A DNA stretch of 6,549 nucleotides from an uncultured Lachnospiraceae bacterium (GCA_902801585.1 CADCIU010000086.1:1-6549); one strand, 5' to 3'; numbered from the stretch's first letter, positions 1 to 6,322 are shown. Made by a program: numbers and translations. Notes: a model not told the origin generated them from the sequence alone.

Positions 1-24
1 AGGGAAAGTTTATTCTTCATCGCG

Positions 25-46
25 CAAGACTCGCGAGCGAGTCTTG
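25..46. repeat. Perfect inverted repeat upstream of the MBL-like gene
   Basis: Two perfect 10-base arms, CAAGACTCGC (25-34) and GCGAGTCTTG (37-46), are separated by two bases. As RNA this would be a stable hairpin, with the innermost pairs opened to form the loop. It ends 4 bases before the purine-rich ribosome binding site of the next gene. No T-run follows on either strand, so it is not a normal intrinsic terminator. It could be a protein operator, a structure controlling translation, or a copy of a dispersed palindromic repeat. The sequence does not decide between these. Confidence 0.6.
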
Positions 47-50
47 AAAT

Positions 51-60
51 AGGAAAGAGG
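51..60 (+). promoter_or_regulatory. Ribosome binding site for the TTG start at 70
   Basis: The purine run AGGAAAGAGG lies 9 bases before the TTG codon at 70 and supports that start. A competing start is the ATG at 112 (residue 15), preceded by GGAAGAG, but only 3 bases separate the two, which is closer than usual. Confidence 0.5.
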
Positions 61-69
61 TGTCCTTAA

Positions 70-1035
70 TTGACAAACAACAGCAGAAAACGCCTGATCT
101 GGGAAGAGATTATGAGAGATCCGAATATATACAGGGTCTGTGAGGCAGGCAGTTCTTCTAACAGCTATGTATTTTTTTCCGGGGAGGATTTTGTCGTCAT
201 CGATCCCTCTTCAGTGGACATGATTGGGAGTATCTGCCGTCTGGCACATATAAGGGAAATGGACAGCGGAAGGATCCGGATCTACCTGACACAGCCCTGC
301 AGAAAGGAACTCTGTACGGACAGCGGGCCTGCAGTTAAGGAGATGAAGATCTATTGCTGTGGCCGGCCCTACAGGACAATTTCCGAGGAGGCAGACGAAC
401 CGGACAGGAAAATGCAGGGCAGGCCGGAAGCGGAAGAGGATGCGTATGATAAAGAGGCTTTTCCCTGGAAACAGGTGAGGGACGGAGATTTATTCCGGAT
501 CGGCAGCAGGACACTCCGGATCATAGGACTGGAGGCATGCAGGAAGGGGCTTACCGGACTCTGGTTTCCGGAAAAGAAATTACTTTTTGCCGGCGAAGCG
601 GTAGGTGCTGATGAAGTGCCGGGAGTGTACAGCTGGGATCCGCAGGTGGATACATTAGGGCTGCAGATCGAGGTTCTCCGACGGGTCAAAAGACTGTGTC
701 CTCAGATGATTCTGCCGGCAAGAGGCCGCTGCATCGGTGTAGATCAGCAGGGAGAAAAGGGCGCGGAAGAATGCCTGAAAGTACTGGATGCCATGCTGGG
801 GGGATACTGTCTGCGGATCCTTGAGGTCTACCAGAAGGTTCCCGCCCGGGGAGGCATCCGATCTGAAGAAATGTTTCAGGAGGATGAGTCTGCAGGCATT
901 GCAGACACGGAAAGCGGCCTGAAGTATTTGCTTTACCGCAGATATATTCGACAGACTGAGACTTCTGACGGATTTGTCTATGAGCGCGGCAGCAGGCGGC
1001 TGACGGACTGGAATCTGCAGGAGAAGGATGAATGA
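70..1035 (+). CDS. Degenerate metallo-beta-lactamase-fold protein, probably non-metal-binding
   Basis: A 321-residue soluble protein with no signal peptide or membrane segment. The N-terminal two thirds follow the metallo-beta-lactamase (MBL) layout: a strand pair around N31-D45 ending in VVIDPSS, a strand ending IYLT at 71-74, the PEKKLLFAGEAVG segment at 167-179, and ILPARG at 214-219. The expected metal ligands are all replaced. The THxHxDH position reads TQPCRKE (74-80), the TPGH position reads LEAC (C157), the TGD aspartate is E176, and the final GHG is ARG (R218). Residues about 235-310 look like a small helical, winged-helix-like tail, as in LACTB2-type MBL proteins. The protein has 11 cysteines, including an adjacent pair at 96-97. 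It starts with TTG; the ATG at residue 15 is an alternative. Its codon use (many AGG, AGA and CGG, some ATA) is less biased than in the downstream operon, suggesting lower expression. It is separated from that operon by 205 bases and probably transcribed apart from it. Function unknown; an MBL hydrolase activity is unlikely. Confidence 0.72.
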   Translation: MTNNSRKRLIWEEIMRDPNIYRVCEAGSSSNSYVFFSGEDFVVIDPSSVDMIGSICRLAHIREMDSGRIRIYLTQPCRKELCTDSGPAVKEMKIYCCGRPYRTISEEADEPDRKMQGRPEAEEDAYDKEAFPWKQVRDGDLFRIGSRTLRIIGLEACRKGLTGLWFPEKKLLFAGEAVGADEVPGVYSWDPQVDTLGLQIEVLRRVKRLCPQMILPARGRCIGVDQQGEKGAEECLKVLDAMLGGYCLRILEVYQKVPARGGIRSEEMFQEDESAGIADTESGLKYLLYRRYIRQTETSDGFVYERGSRRLTDWNLQEKDE

Positions 1036-1115
1036 CAGGGAGTGAACAGCAACACAGGGAAAAACCCTATTTTAGATGAGGGATTCCCCCGATATTTTTG
1101 TTATTTGATTTTTTT

Positions 1116-1121
1116 TATAAT
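1116..1121 (+). promoter_or_regulatory. Candidate -10 box of the molybdoenzyme operon promoter
   Basis: A perfect TATAAT lies in the most A/T-rich stretch of the window (about 1091-1130), in the gap before the operon. The best TTG-containing -35 candidate, TTGTTA at 1098-1103, is only 12 bases away, which is too close. A properly spaced hexamer would be the poor TATTTT at 1093-1098. The promoter may therefore depend on an activator or an alternative sigma factor. I saw no convincing FNR-type TTGAT-N4-ATCAA palindrome. The transcript would start near 1128 and carry a leader of about 110 bases. Confidence 0.4.
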
Positions 1122-1137
1122 AATTTTAGAAGGATTT

Positions 1138-1151
1138 AGACAGTGTTGTCT
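1138..1151 (+). repeat. Small inverted repeat in the operon leader
   Basis: AGACA (1138-1142) and TGTCT (1147-1151) are perfect reverse complements around a GTGT loop. It lies just upstream of the larger terminator-like hairpin and downstream of the -10 candidate. It could be a short leader hairpin or a binding site, but five base pairs is weak evidence. Confidence 0.25.
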
Positions 1152-1159
1152 GCCCAAAC

Positions 1160-1188
1160 AAAGAGTCTCTATTGAAAGAGACTCTTTT
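1160..1188 (+). terminator. Terminator-like hairpin in the gap before the molybdoenzyme operon
   Basis: The arms AAAGAGTCTCT (1160-1170) and AGAGACTCTTT (1177-1187) pair perfectly over 11 bases with a 6-base loop. The run TTTT at 1185-1188 forms the end of the 3' arm. The T-run is short, so termination is probably partial. It may end the transcript of the upstream MBL-like gene. If the operon promoter is the TATAAT at 1116, it lies inside the operon's own leader and could act as an attenuator. A smaller ACTC/GAGT pairing (1181-1184 with 1189-1192) would compete with it. Confidence 0.6.
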
Positions 1189-1224
1189 GAGTACTGCAGG
1201 GGAGTAACAGGGGTTCAACTTTGC

Positions 1225-1231
1225 AAGGAGG
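1225..1231 (+). promoter_or_regulatory. Strong ribosome binding site of the molybdoenzyme
   Basis: A perfect AAGGAGG sits 9 bases before the ATG at 1241. It fixes this start, which also places a twin-arginine motif at residues 9-10 as expected for an exported molybdoenzyme. Confidence 0.85.
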
Positions 1232-1240
1232 GGTACAGGT

Positions 1241-3838
1241 ATGGATAAAGAATTGAAATTGACCAGAAGAAAATTTCTCCAGGTATCGGCAGCGGCAGGC
1301 GCCGTTGCCGCTGCGGGAGGAATTGAGCTTGCGGCTCATGCCGCGCCGGATGAAGAGGCGAAAAAGGGTGAATTGAAGTATGTGCGCACCACCTGCGCGC
1401 CCAACTGCACCGGCGGCTGCGGACAGCAGGCATGTGTTTACAACGGAGAGATCAAAGATATCATTCAGGCATCGGACTACGAGGATTCCGAGCACAATCC
1501 CAGAGGATGTCTGAAGGGCATCTCTTTCTCCAATCTGATTTACGGACCTAACCGTATGCACGGGCCTCTCAAGAGGATCGGAGCTCCCGGCGAGGATGAA
1601 TTTGAGGAGCTGAGCTGGGAGGATGCACTCGATCAGGCGGCTGCGGAGCTTCGCAGGATCAGCGACACCTATGGCCCTGAGTCCATCGCCTGTGTCGTCC
1701 AGGTCGCGGGCACCGGCCACGTGGCAAAGGGCGCGATCTCAAGAATCGCAACACTCAACGGCTGGGCAATGATGGGCGGCTACGAGATGAACGGCGACCT
1801 GCCCATGTCCGCGCCGATCACCTTCGGCGTGCAGTCCGAGGAGCTTGAGACTTACTGCTGGCTGGATGCCAAGTACATCATGTGCTTCGGTTCCAACCCC
1901 ATGCAGACCCGTATTCCGGACGCCCATTTCCTCAATGAGGCCCGTGAGAACGGCGCAAAGCTTCTGGTCTTTGACCCCTGCTTTACTGCGACAGCTTCCA
2001 AGGCGGATGAATGGTACTCCATCAAGCCCTCCAGCGACGCGGCAGTGGCGCTCGGCTTCGCCAAGGTCATTCTGGACGAGAAGCTCTATGATGCGGACTT
2101 TATCCGCAAATTTACGGATATGCCGATCCTGATCCGGAGCGATAATCAGAAGAAGCTCCTGGCAGCAGATGTCGAGGGACTGGAAGTACCCGCGGATATG
2201 CCCGAATACAGGCAGGCTTTTGTTGCTTACAGCAAGGGGAAACCTGTCACTGTCAATCCCGAGAAGTTTGACCTGCCCATGGATACGCAGCTTGAAGGTG
2301 AAGTGACCATCAGGCTCAAGGATGGCAAGAGCGTCAAGTGCCGGCCTGTCTTCGACCTGCTCAGCGAGATGGCATCACAGTGGACGCCGGAAGCGGTCGA
2401 AGCGGAGACGGATATGCCTGCCTCCGAGATTCCGAGGATCGCGCGGGAAATAGCGACGATTAAGCCCGTTCATATCATGTACGGCGCCTCCAACTATCAG
2501 TGGTATCACGGAGACCTCAAGGGCCGCGCCCTGTCCCTGCTCGTAGCTCTGACCGGTAACATCGGTCATCTGGGTGACGGTTTCTCCACTTATGCCGGCC
2601 AGTACAAGATGCGCTATAAAGGCGGCGCCTGGTGGAATGTGCCGGAGCTTCCCGATAAGAAGCCGGCAGGAACCTCTTTCGCCTACATGCTGGACTACAC
2701 GCTCAACGATTACGCGAAAAACGGACCCCGTCCCACGATGACCTGTCCCTTCCCCAAGAGCGGCATCAAGGCCTGGATCCTGTATTGCTGCAACGCATTT
2801 GATCAGCACAATATCGCCAATGTCCTGCGCGAGCAGGTCGAGAGCGGACAGCTCGAGTGTGTGATCACCCTGGACTTCCAGAAGACCACAACGAGTAAAT
2901 ATGCGCATTTCTGCCTGCCCGGTGTCAGCTGGTATGAGAAGACCGAGCTGGTATCCACACCGATCCACCCTTATGCCCAGCTCATGCAGCCGGCCATCGA
3001 GCCCCTGTACGACTGCAAGCCCGAGCTCTGGATCATGCGCGAGCTGGCAGACCGTGTCAATCCCGGAGACAGAAAGTGGTTTTACCCCGATCTGGATCCC
3101 GACAAGGCCGCAGAGGAAGTCATCAAACTTACCTGCGAGACCGGCGGTATCGAGATGGAGGGAGTCACTCTCGAAAAACTGAAACAGGGCCCTGTCAAGC
3201 TCCACCACGAGAATCCCGGACGCAAGAGGATCCCTTTCTACGAGCAGATCCAGGGCGGACAGCCCTTCCCGCCGGTCAGTTATCCCATGACCATCGACAA
3301 GACAGCTCAGTTCGTCAAGAGCGGAAGGATCGAGTTCTACAAGGACGAGGACACCTTTATCAAGGTCGGCGAATGCCTGCCTGTTCACAAACCGCCGTTT
3401 GAGGAGACTGAGTATGTGCTCAATCCCGCGGCGAGGGAACTTTACAAATATACCTATATCACACGCAACAGTATTCACCGTGTACACTCAACGCACTCCA
3501 ACAACCAGATGATGCGGGAACTGCAGGATGACAGCGCCAAGGTCTACCTCAATCCGGATGACGCCGCGGAAAAGGGAATTGCGGCAGGCGATCTGGTCGA
3601 GGTCTTCAACGACAGAGGCAAACTCCTTGCGGAAGCCGTTCTGGATCCCGGTGTGCGCACCATGACCGTCATCTTCGAAGAAGGATGGTGGAGCCGTTAC
3701 ACGCATGGAACTTCCTACAATACACTGCTCTATCCCTGGATCAATCCGGTACATGAGGTGTATTTTGTCTCGCAGATGTGGGCGCCCAACACCTCATGGA
3801 ATGAGTGTCTGGTCGACTTCAAGAAGGCAGAGATTTAA
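1241..3838 (+). CDS. Tat-exported molybdopterin (bis-MGD) oxidoreductase, catalytic subunit, DMSO reductase superfamily
   Basis: The 865-residue catalytic subunit of a membrane-bound respiratory oxidoreductase. Residues 8-14 (TRRKFLQ) are a twin-arginine signal followed by an Ala/Gly-rich hydrophobic stretch, with likely cleavage after AHA near residue 34. C52, C56, C60 and C90 (CX3CX3CX29C) should hold the N-terminal 4Fe-4S cluster. The molybdopterin domain follows. NGDLPMSAP (184-192), FGSNPMQTR (216-224) and PDAHF (226-230) resemble NarG and its Asp-ligated relatives, making D186 the likely Mo ligand in place of Ser, Cys or Sec. A second family block runs from about 416 to 458 (YHGDL, LTGN, YAGQYK). 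The C-terminal dinucleotide-binding domain starts near 738, with TRNSIHRVHSTH, the NPDDA block at 771 and a GDLVEVFNDRG stretch. The genes that follow supply the electron-transfer and membrane subunits. Substrate and direction of reaction are not evident: nitrate, selenate, chlorate, sulfoxides and catechols are all possible a priori. Mo versus W cannot be told. Family assignment is secure; the Asp-ligand subgroup is a strong inference by eye. Confidence 0.95.
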   Translation: MDKELKLTRRKFLQVSAAAGAVAAAGGIELAAHAAPDEEAKKGELKYVRTTCAPNCTGGCGQQACVYNGEIKDIIQASDYEDSEHNPRGCLKGISFSNLIYGPNRMHGPLKRIGAPGEDEFEELSWEDALDQAAAELRRISDTYGPESIACVVQVAGTGHVAKGAISRIATLNGWAMMGGYEMNGDLPMSAPITFGVQSEELETYCWLDAKYIMCFGSNPMQTRIPDAHFLNEARENGAKLLVFDPCFTATASKADEWYSIKPSSDAAVALGFAKVILDEKLYDADFIRKFTDMPILIRSDNQKKLLAADVEGLEVPADMPEYRQAFVAYSKGKPVTVNPEKFDLPMDTQLEGEVTIRLKDGKSVKCRPVFDLLSEMASQWTPEAVEAETDMPASEIPRIAREIATIKPVHIMYGASNYQWYHGDLKGRALSLLVALTGNIGHLGDGFSTYAGQYKMRYKGGAWWNVPELPDKKPAGTSFAYMLDYTLNDYAKNGPRPTMTCPFPKSGIKAWILYCCNAFDQHNIANVLREQVESGQLECVITLDFQKTTTSKYAHFCLPGVSWYEKTELVSTPIHPYAQLMQPAIEPLYDCKPELWIMRELADRVNPGDRKWFYPDLDPDKAAEEVIKLTCETGGIEMEGVTLEKLKQGPVKLHHENPGRKRIPFYEQIQGGQPFPPVSYPMTIDKTAQFVKSGRIEFYKDEDTFIKVGECLPVHKPPFEETEYVLNPAARELYKYTYITRNSIHRVHSTHSNNQMMRELQDDSAKVYLNPDDAAEKGIAAGDLVEVFNDRGKLLAEAVLDPGVRTMTVIFEEGWWSRYTHGTSYNTLLYPWINPVHEVYFVSQMWAPNTSWNECLVDFKKAEI

Positions 3839-3864
3839 ATAAGCCGAAAGGAGAATGAATACAA

Positions 3865-4611
3865 ATGCGTTACTGTATGGTTATAGATCTGGACAAATGT
3901 ATCGGGTGCCAGACCTGCGCAGTGATCTGCAAAATGCATCACGCCCAGCCGCAGGGAACCTGGTGGAACAGGGTCTTCACGCAGGGATCCGACTATCACC
4001 AGTCTGCAGTCGGCACCAAAGACGGCTTTAAAATCGAATATCTCCCGGTGTCCTGCCAGATGTGCGACAATGCCCCCTGTGAGAGAGTCTGCCCCACAGG
4101 CGCGACTTACAAGAATGAAGAGGGCATGATCCTGGTGGACTATGACCGCTGCATCGGCTGCCGCACCTGTATGGCGGCATGCCCCTATGGAGTGCGCCAG
4201 TTCAACTGGAAGGATCCCAAAAAGGCAAAGGAAGAGGCCGGCTATGCATATGGCTATCCCTTTGATGTCACAGAAAAGGGCAAACGCCTGGTCTACACCC
4301 AGGACCGTCCGGCAGGTGTCGTGGAAAAATGCACTTTCTGTGTTGAGTGCATGAATGCGGACGGCACTTATGATGCTCTTCCCGCCTGTGTCCGCGCCTG
4401 CCCCGGAAAGGCACGTTATTTCGGCGATCTGGATGATCCCAACTCCGAAGTGAGCCGCCTGGTCAGCTCCAAACAGGTCTTCCGTCTCAAAGAGGAGTAC
4501 GGCACAGAGCCCAAAGTCTACTATATCTCCTCTACCAAGAGCAAAAATGTCGAGGGTCCGTGGACGGAACAGTCCTGGGAAAATAAGACACCGAACACCA
4601 TCATACCGTAA
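3865..4611 (+). CDS. Four-cluster 4Fe-4S electron-transfer subunit (DmsB/TtrB/NrfC-like)
   Basis: A 248-residue ferredoxin-like subunit that passes electrons between the membrane quinone site and the molybdoenzyme. Four cysteine groups are visible: C12-C15-C18-C22 (CX2CX2CX3C), C64-C67-C72-C76 (CX2CX4CX3C), C96-C99-C102-C106 (CX2CX2CX3C, followed by Pro), and C156-C159-C175-C179 (CX2CX15CX3C). All 16 ligands are Cys, so four 4Fe-4S clusters are expected, with none of the ligand substitutions known from NarH-type subunits. C4 and C162 are additional cysteines. Its length fits DmsB, TtrB and ArrB and is much shorter than NarH. It has no signal peptide, so it is presumably exported piggyback with the Tat-tagged catalytic subunit. 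It starts 26 bases after the preceding stop, with AAAGGAG at 3847-3853 in front. The C-terminal 60 residues are polar and have no recognised domain. Confidence 0.93.
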   Translation: MRYCMVIDLDKCIGCQTCAVICKMHHAQPQGTWWNRVFTQGSDYHQSAVGTKDGFKIEYLPVSCQMCDNAPCERVCPTGATYKNEEGMILVDYDRCIGCRTCMAACPYGVRQFNWKDPKKAKEEAGYAYGYPFDVTEKGKRLVYTQDRPAGVVEKCTFCVECMNADGTYDALPACVRACPGKARYFGDLDDPNSEVSRLVSSKQVFRLKEEYGTEPKVYYISSTKSKNVEGPWTEQSWENKTPNTIIP

Positions 4612-4622
4612 GGGGGACAGCT

Positions 4623-5837
4623 ATGAAAAAATTATCTGCCAAAAAAACAGCTGCCCTGGTCATAGGCGCGGCTATGTGCGCCGCAGGACTTGCGGCGTGG
4701 ATCTATCAGCTGGTTCAGGGCATGCAGGTCACTAACCTGCGCAACAGTTTTACCTGGGGACTCTACATGGGAAGCTTTGAGTTCTTCATCGCGATGGCGA
4801 CAGGCGGTATCCTTGCCTTCTCCATTGCTTATCTCTGGAACATTGAGACTTTGAAGCCCTTTGCCAAAATTGCGTCCATCGGCTCTCTGGCTTCTGTTGT
4901 CGCGGCCGGCGTCGCGATCTTTGAGGACCTGGGCGAACCCTTCCACGCGCTTTATATGATCATCACCCCCAATGTGGGCTCTCCCCTGTTCTGGGATGTG
5001 GTGATTCTGACCCTGTACGTGATCGTCTGCCTTGTTGCGGTAGTGCTCACGCTCCTTCCCGACACGAAAAAACATGTCCATGACCGCGGTTACAGGATGA
5101 CCAACGAAGAGAACTGCCGGCGCTTTTCCTTTATTGCGTTTCCCATGGCTTTTCTTCTCAATATCATCACCAGCTTCATGTTTGCGACACAGAACACCAG
5201 GGAGTGGTGGCACAGCGCTCTGATCCCGGTCAATGCCTGCGCGGAAGCGACAGCCGTCGGTCTGTCTTTCACCATCCTTCTCTGTGTGCTGATGGTCAGA
5301 CATGAGATTTTTGTTGAGAACAGTGACGGAATCCGTCTTCTGTCCCGCATCGCAGCTGCATCGATCGCTGCCTACATTGTCATGTCCTTTATCGAGATCG
5401 TTCCGCTTGCCTGGAGCGGCACACAGGAGAGCCGGCATCTGCTGCATCTGATCTTCCACACCTACGGACCGCTCTTTTGGCTGGAGATCCTCCTGCCTCT
5501 GCTGGCAATGATCCTTTTCCTGGTCGGCGGCGGTCTCGGAAAGGAACTGGTCTCGGTGGCAGGCATCCTGGTTATTGTGGGTATTTTCATCCAGCGTATG
5601 ATGCTGCTCCTTCCCGCTTTCAATTCGATTCCGCTCACACTGCCTGTGGCGGGAAAGCTCTGGACCTTCCCGATCGCGGTCGGAACCTTCACGGAAGGGG
5701 AGGACGTTTTCGTCCGTTTCTGGAATTACGTGCCAACTGCTGTTGAGTGGATCGTCGGTATTCTGCCTGTCGGTCTGATCGTATTCGTGATGGCTGTCGC
5801 GGCGATTCTGTTCCGCCTGAATCCCGGAGAGGAGTGA
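4623..5837 (+). CDS. NrfD/PsrC-family membrane subunit (quinone-reactive anchor)
   Basis: A 404-residue integral membrane protein. About ten hydrophobic segments are visible, near residues 9-31, 47-72, 82-100, 122-145, 168-188, 203-225, 240-262, 281-301, 308-330 and 373-397. The early segment with TWGLYMGSFEFF (44-55) and ATGG (59-62), then SPLFWD (120-125), match the NrfD/PsrC family. This family binds quinol/quinone and needs no haem, unlike NarI or the haem-b subunits of selenate reductase and DMS dehydrogenase. Charged residues in or near membrane segments (E53, E101, D102, E258, E288) could take part in proton or quinone chemistry, but this is not established here. The AGGGGG ribosome binding site overlaps the stop codon of the preceding gene, and the gap is 11 bases, implying tight co-translation. 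Its job is to anchor the complex and link it to the quinone pool. Confidence 0.9.
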   Translation: MKKLSAKKTAALVIGAAMCAAGLAAWIYQLVQGMQVTNLRNSFTWGLYMGSFEFFIAMATGGILAFSIAYLWNIETLKPFAKIASIGSLASVVAAGVAIFEDLGEPFHALYMIITPNVGSPLFWDVVILTLYVIVCLVAVVLTLLPDTKKHVHDRGYRMTNEENCRRFSFIAFPMAFLLNIITSFMFATQNTREWWHSALIPVNACAEATAVGLSFTILLCVLMVRHEIFVENSDGIRLLSRIAAASIAAYIVMSFIEIVPLAWSGTQESRHLLHLIFHTYGPLFWLEILLPLLAMILFLVGGGLGKELVSVAGILVIVGIFIQRMMLLLPAFNSIPLTLPVAGKLWTFPIAVGTFTEGEDVFVRFWNYVPTAVEWIVGILPVGLIVFVMAVAAILFRLNPGEE

Positions 5838-5839
5838 GT

Positions 5840-6154
5840 ATGGGGCTTGGAGCCGGCGAACTGGCCCTGATCCTGGTGATCGCCTATGTGGTGGTCGGAC
5901 CGGAGGATATGGTCAAGCTCTCGAGAACTCTCGCCAGGACCCTGCGGCAGCTCAGAAAGCTGACTGTGGACCTGCACGAGGAGGCGGTAGGAGGGATCAA
6001 TCTGCCCTCTGTGCCGGACCTGGATTTCAGCACGGACAGCACAGGACGGAAAGACATAATAAAAGACGCTGAGGGATCCGTAACTTCGGATCTCGACGGC
6101 GTCCTGAAGGAAATTCAGAAGGCTGAGGAACAGTTCCGGGAAAAAACAAACTGA
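5840..6154 (+). CDS. tatB: TatA/TatB-family twin-arginine translocase subunit
   Basis: A 104-residue protein with the classic Tat layout: a short N-terminus with E7, one membrane helix (about 7-19), a VVGPED hinge (18-23), an amphipathic helix (about 24-48, rich in Arg, Lys and Leu) and an acidic polar tail. The LGP/VGP-type hinge and the TLRQLRKL pattern look more like TatB than TatA, but the two are hard to separate by eye. It begins 2 bases after the NrfD stop, with GGAGAGGAG (5826-5834) ending 5 bases before the ATG. The reading frame is open further upstream to an ATG at 5747, but that would overlap the NrfD gene and lacks the Tat start, so 5840 is preferred. As last gene of an operon whose first gene has a Tat signal, it probably serves that enzyme. 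The C-terminus (QFREKTN) falls in a tandem repeat and seems shortened by a frameshift. Confidence 0.88.
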   Translation: MGLGAGELALILVIAYVVVGPEDMVKLSRTLARTLRQLRKLTVDLHEEAVGGINLPSVPDLDFSTDSTGRKDIIKDAEGSVTSDLDGVLKEIQKAEEQFREKTN

Positions 6155-6189
6155 GGAACAGCTCAGGAAAAAACGAACTGAGGAACAGC
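6123..6189 (+). repeat. 27/28-base tandem repeat at the 3' end of the tatB-like gene
   Basis: Unit 1 (6123-6150, 28 bases), unit 2 (6151-6177, 27 bases) and a partial unit 3 (6178-6189, 12 bases) all begin CTGAGGAACAG. Both full units contain a G-run followed by AAAAAA: three G's in unit 1 and two in unit 2. A 27-base unit keeps reading frame and would encode nine-residue repeats of the type TEEQLRKKR. The extra G in unit 1 shifts the frame and creates the TGA at 6152-6154, just inside unit 2. Confidence 0.85.
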
Positions 6190-6210
6190 GTAATTTATAA
6201 GGTATCTCAC

Positions 6211-6247
6211 TCGGGAATCCTCTTGTCTGTTTCAATGGGATTTCCGA
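6211..6247. repeat. Inverted repeat in the convergent intergenic gap
   Basis: TCGGGAATCC (6211-6220) and GGATTTCCGA (6238-6247) pair over ten positions with one G-T wobble, separated by a 17-base loop. No T-run follows on either strand. It might contribute to ending the operon transcript with other factors, or stabilise its 3' end. Otherwise the 6155-6300 gap shows no gene and no clear + strand intrinsic terminator. Confidence 0.35.
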
Positions 6248-6282
6248 ATGATGATAAAGGGATGTTATGGGTAACCGTGTCC

Positions 6283-6322
6283 GAAAAGACCGGGGCGCGC
6301 TTAAATGGACAGCTCGCCCCGG
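6283..6322 (-). terminator. GC-rich intrinsic terminator of the leftward 4Fe-4S gene
   Basis: Read on the minus strand, CCGGGGCG (6322-6315) pairs with CGCCCCGG (6297-6290). Three further inner pairs follow after one mismatch, leaving a loop of about 9 bases. The tail after the stem is TCTTTTC (6289-6283). The stem overlaps the last codons and the stop of the leftward gene. On the plus strand the same stem lacks a T-tail, so it favours leftward transcription. Confidence 0.6.

Noticed and set aside
1056..1073. AGGG-A5-CCCT followed by ATTTT just after the MBL-like gene
   Set aside because: The four-base-pair stem is too short to call a terminator with confidence; the 1160-1188 hairpin is a better candidate.
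1091..1240. Molybdenum cofactor riboswitch in the operon leader
   Set aside because: No recognisable conserved core was found; the leader is only about 110 bases and mostly A/T-rich or occupied by the simple hairpin.
1042..1248. 68-aa GTG-started frame with a hydrophobic patch between the MBL-like gene and the operon
   Set aside because: It has no good ribosome binding site, its hydrophobicity comes from the A/T-rich promoter region, and it crosses the terminator hairpin and runs over the next start codon.
2375..3487. Long open frame (370 codons) antisense to the molybdoenzyme
   Set aside because: It lies wholly inside a well-supported gene, lacks family motifs and is explained by the biased codon use of the sense strand.
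4632..5459. 275-codon frame antisense to the NrfD gene
   Set aside because: Its composition is typical of a shadow frame (His-, Asp- and Gly-rich with no domain) and it is opposite a convincing membrane protein.
6141..6147. AAAAAAC as a -1 programmed ribosomal frameshift site in the tatB-like gene
   Set aside because: The heptamer is not in the required phase relative to the reading frame, and the open alternative frame needs a +1 shift, not -1.
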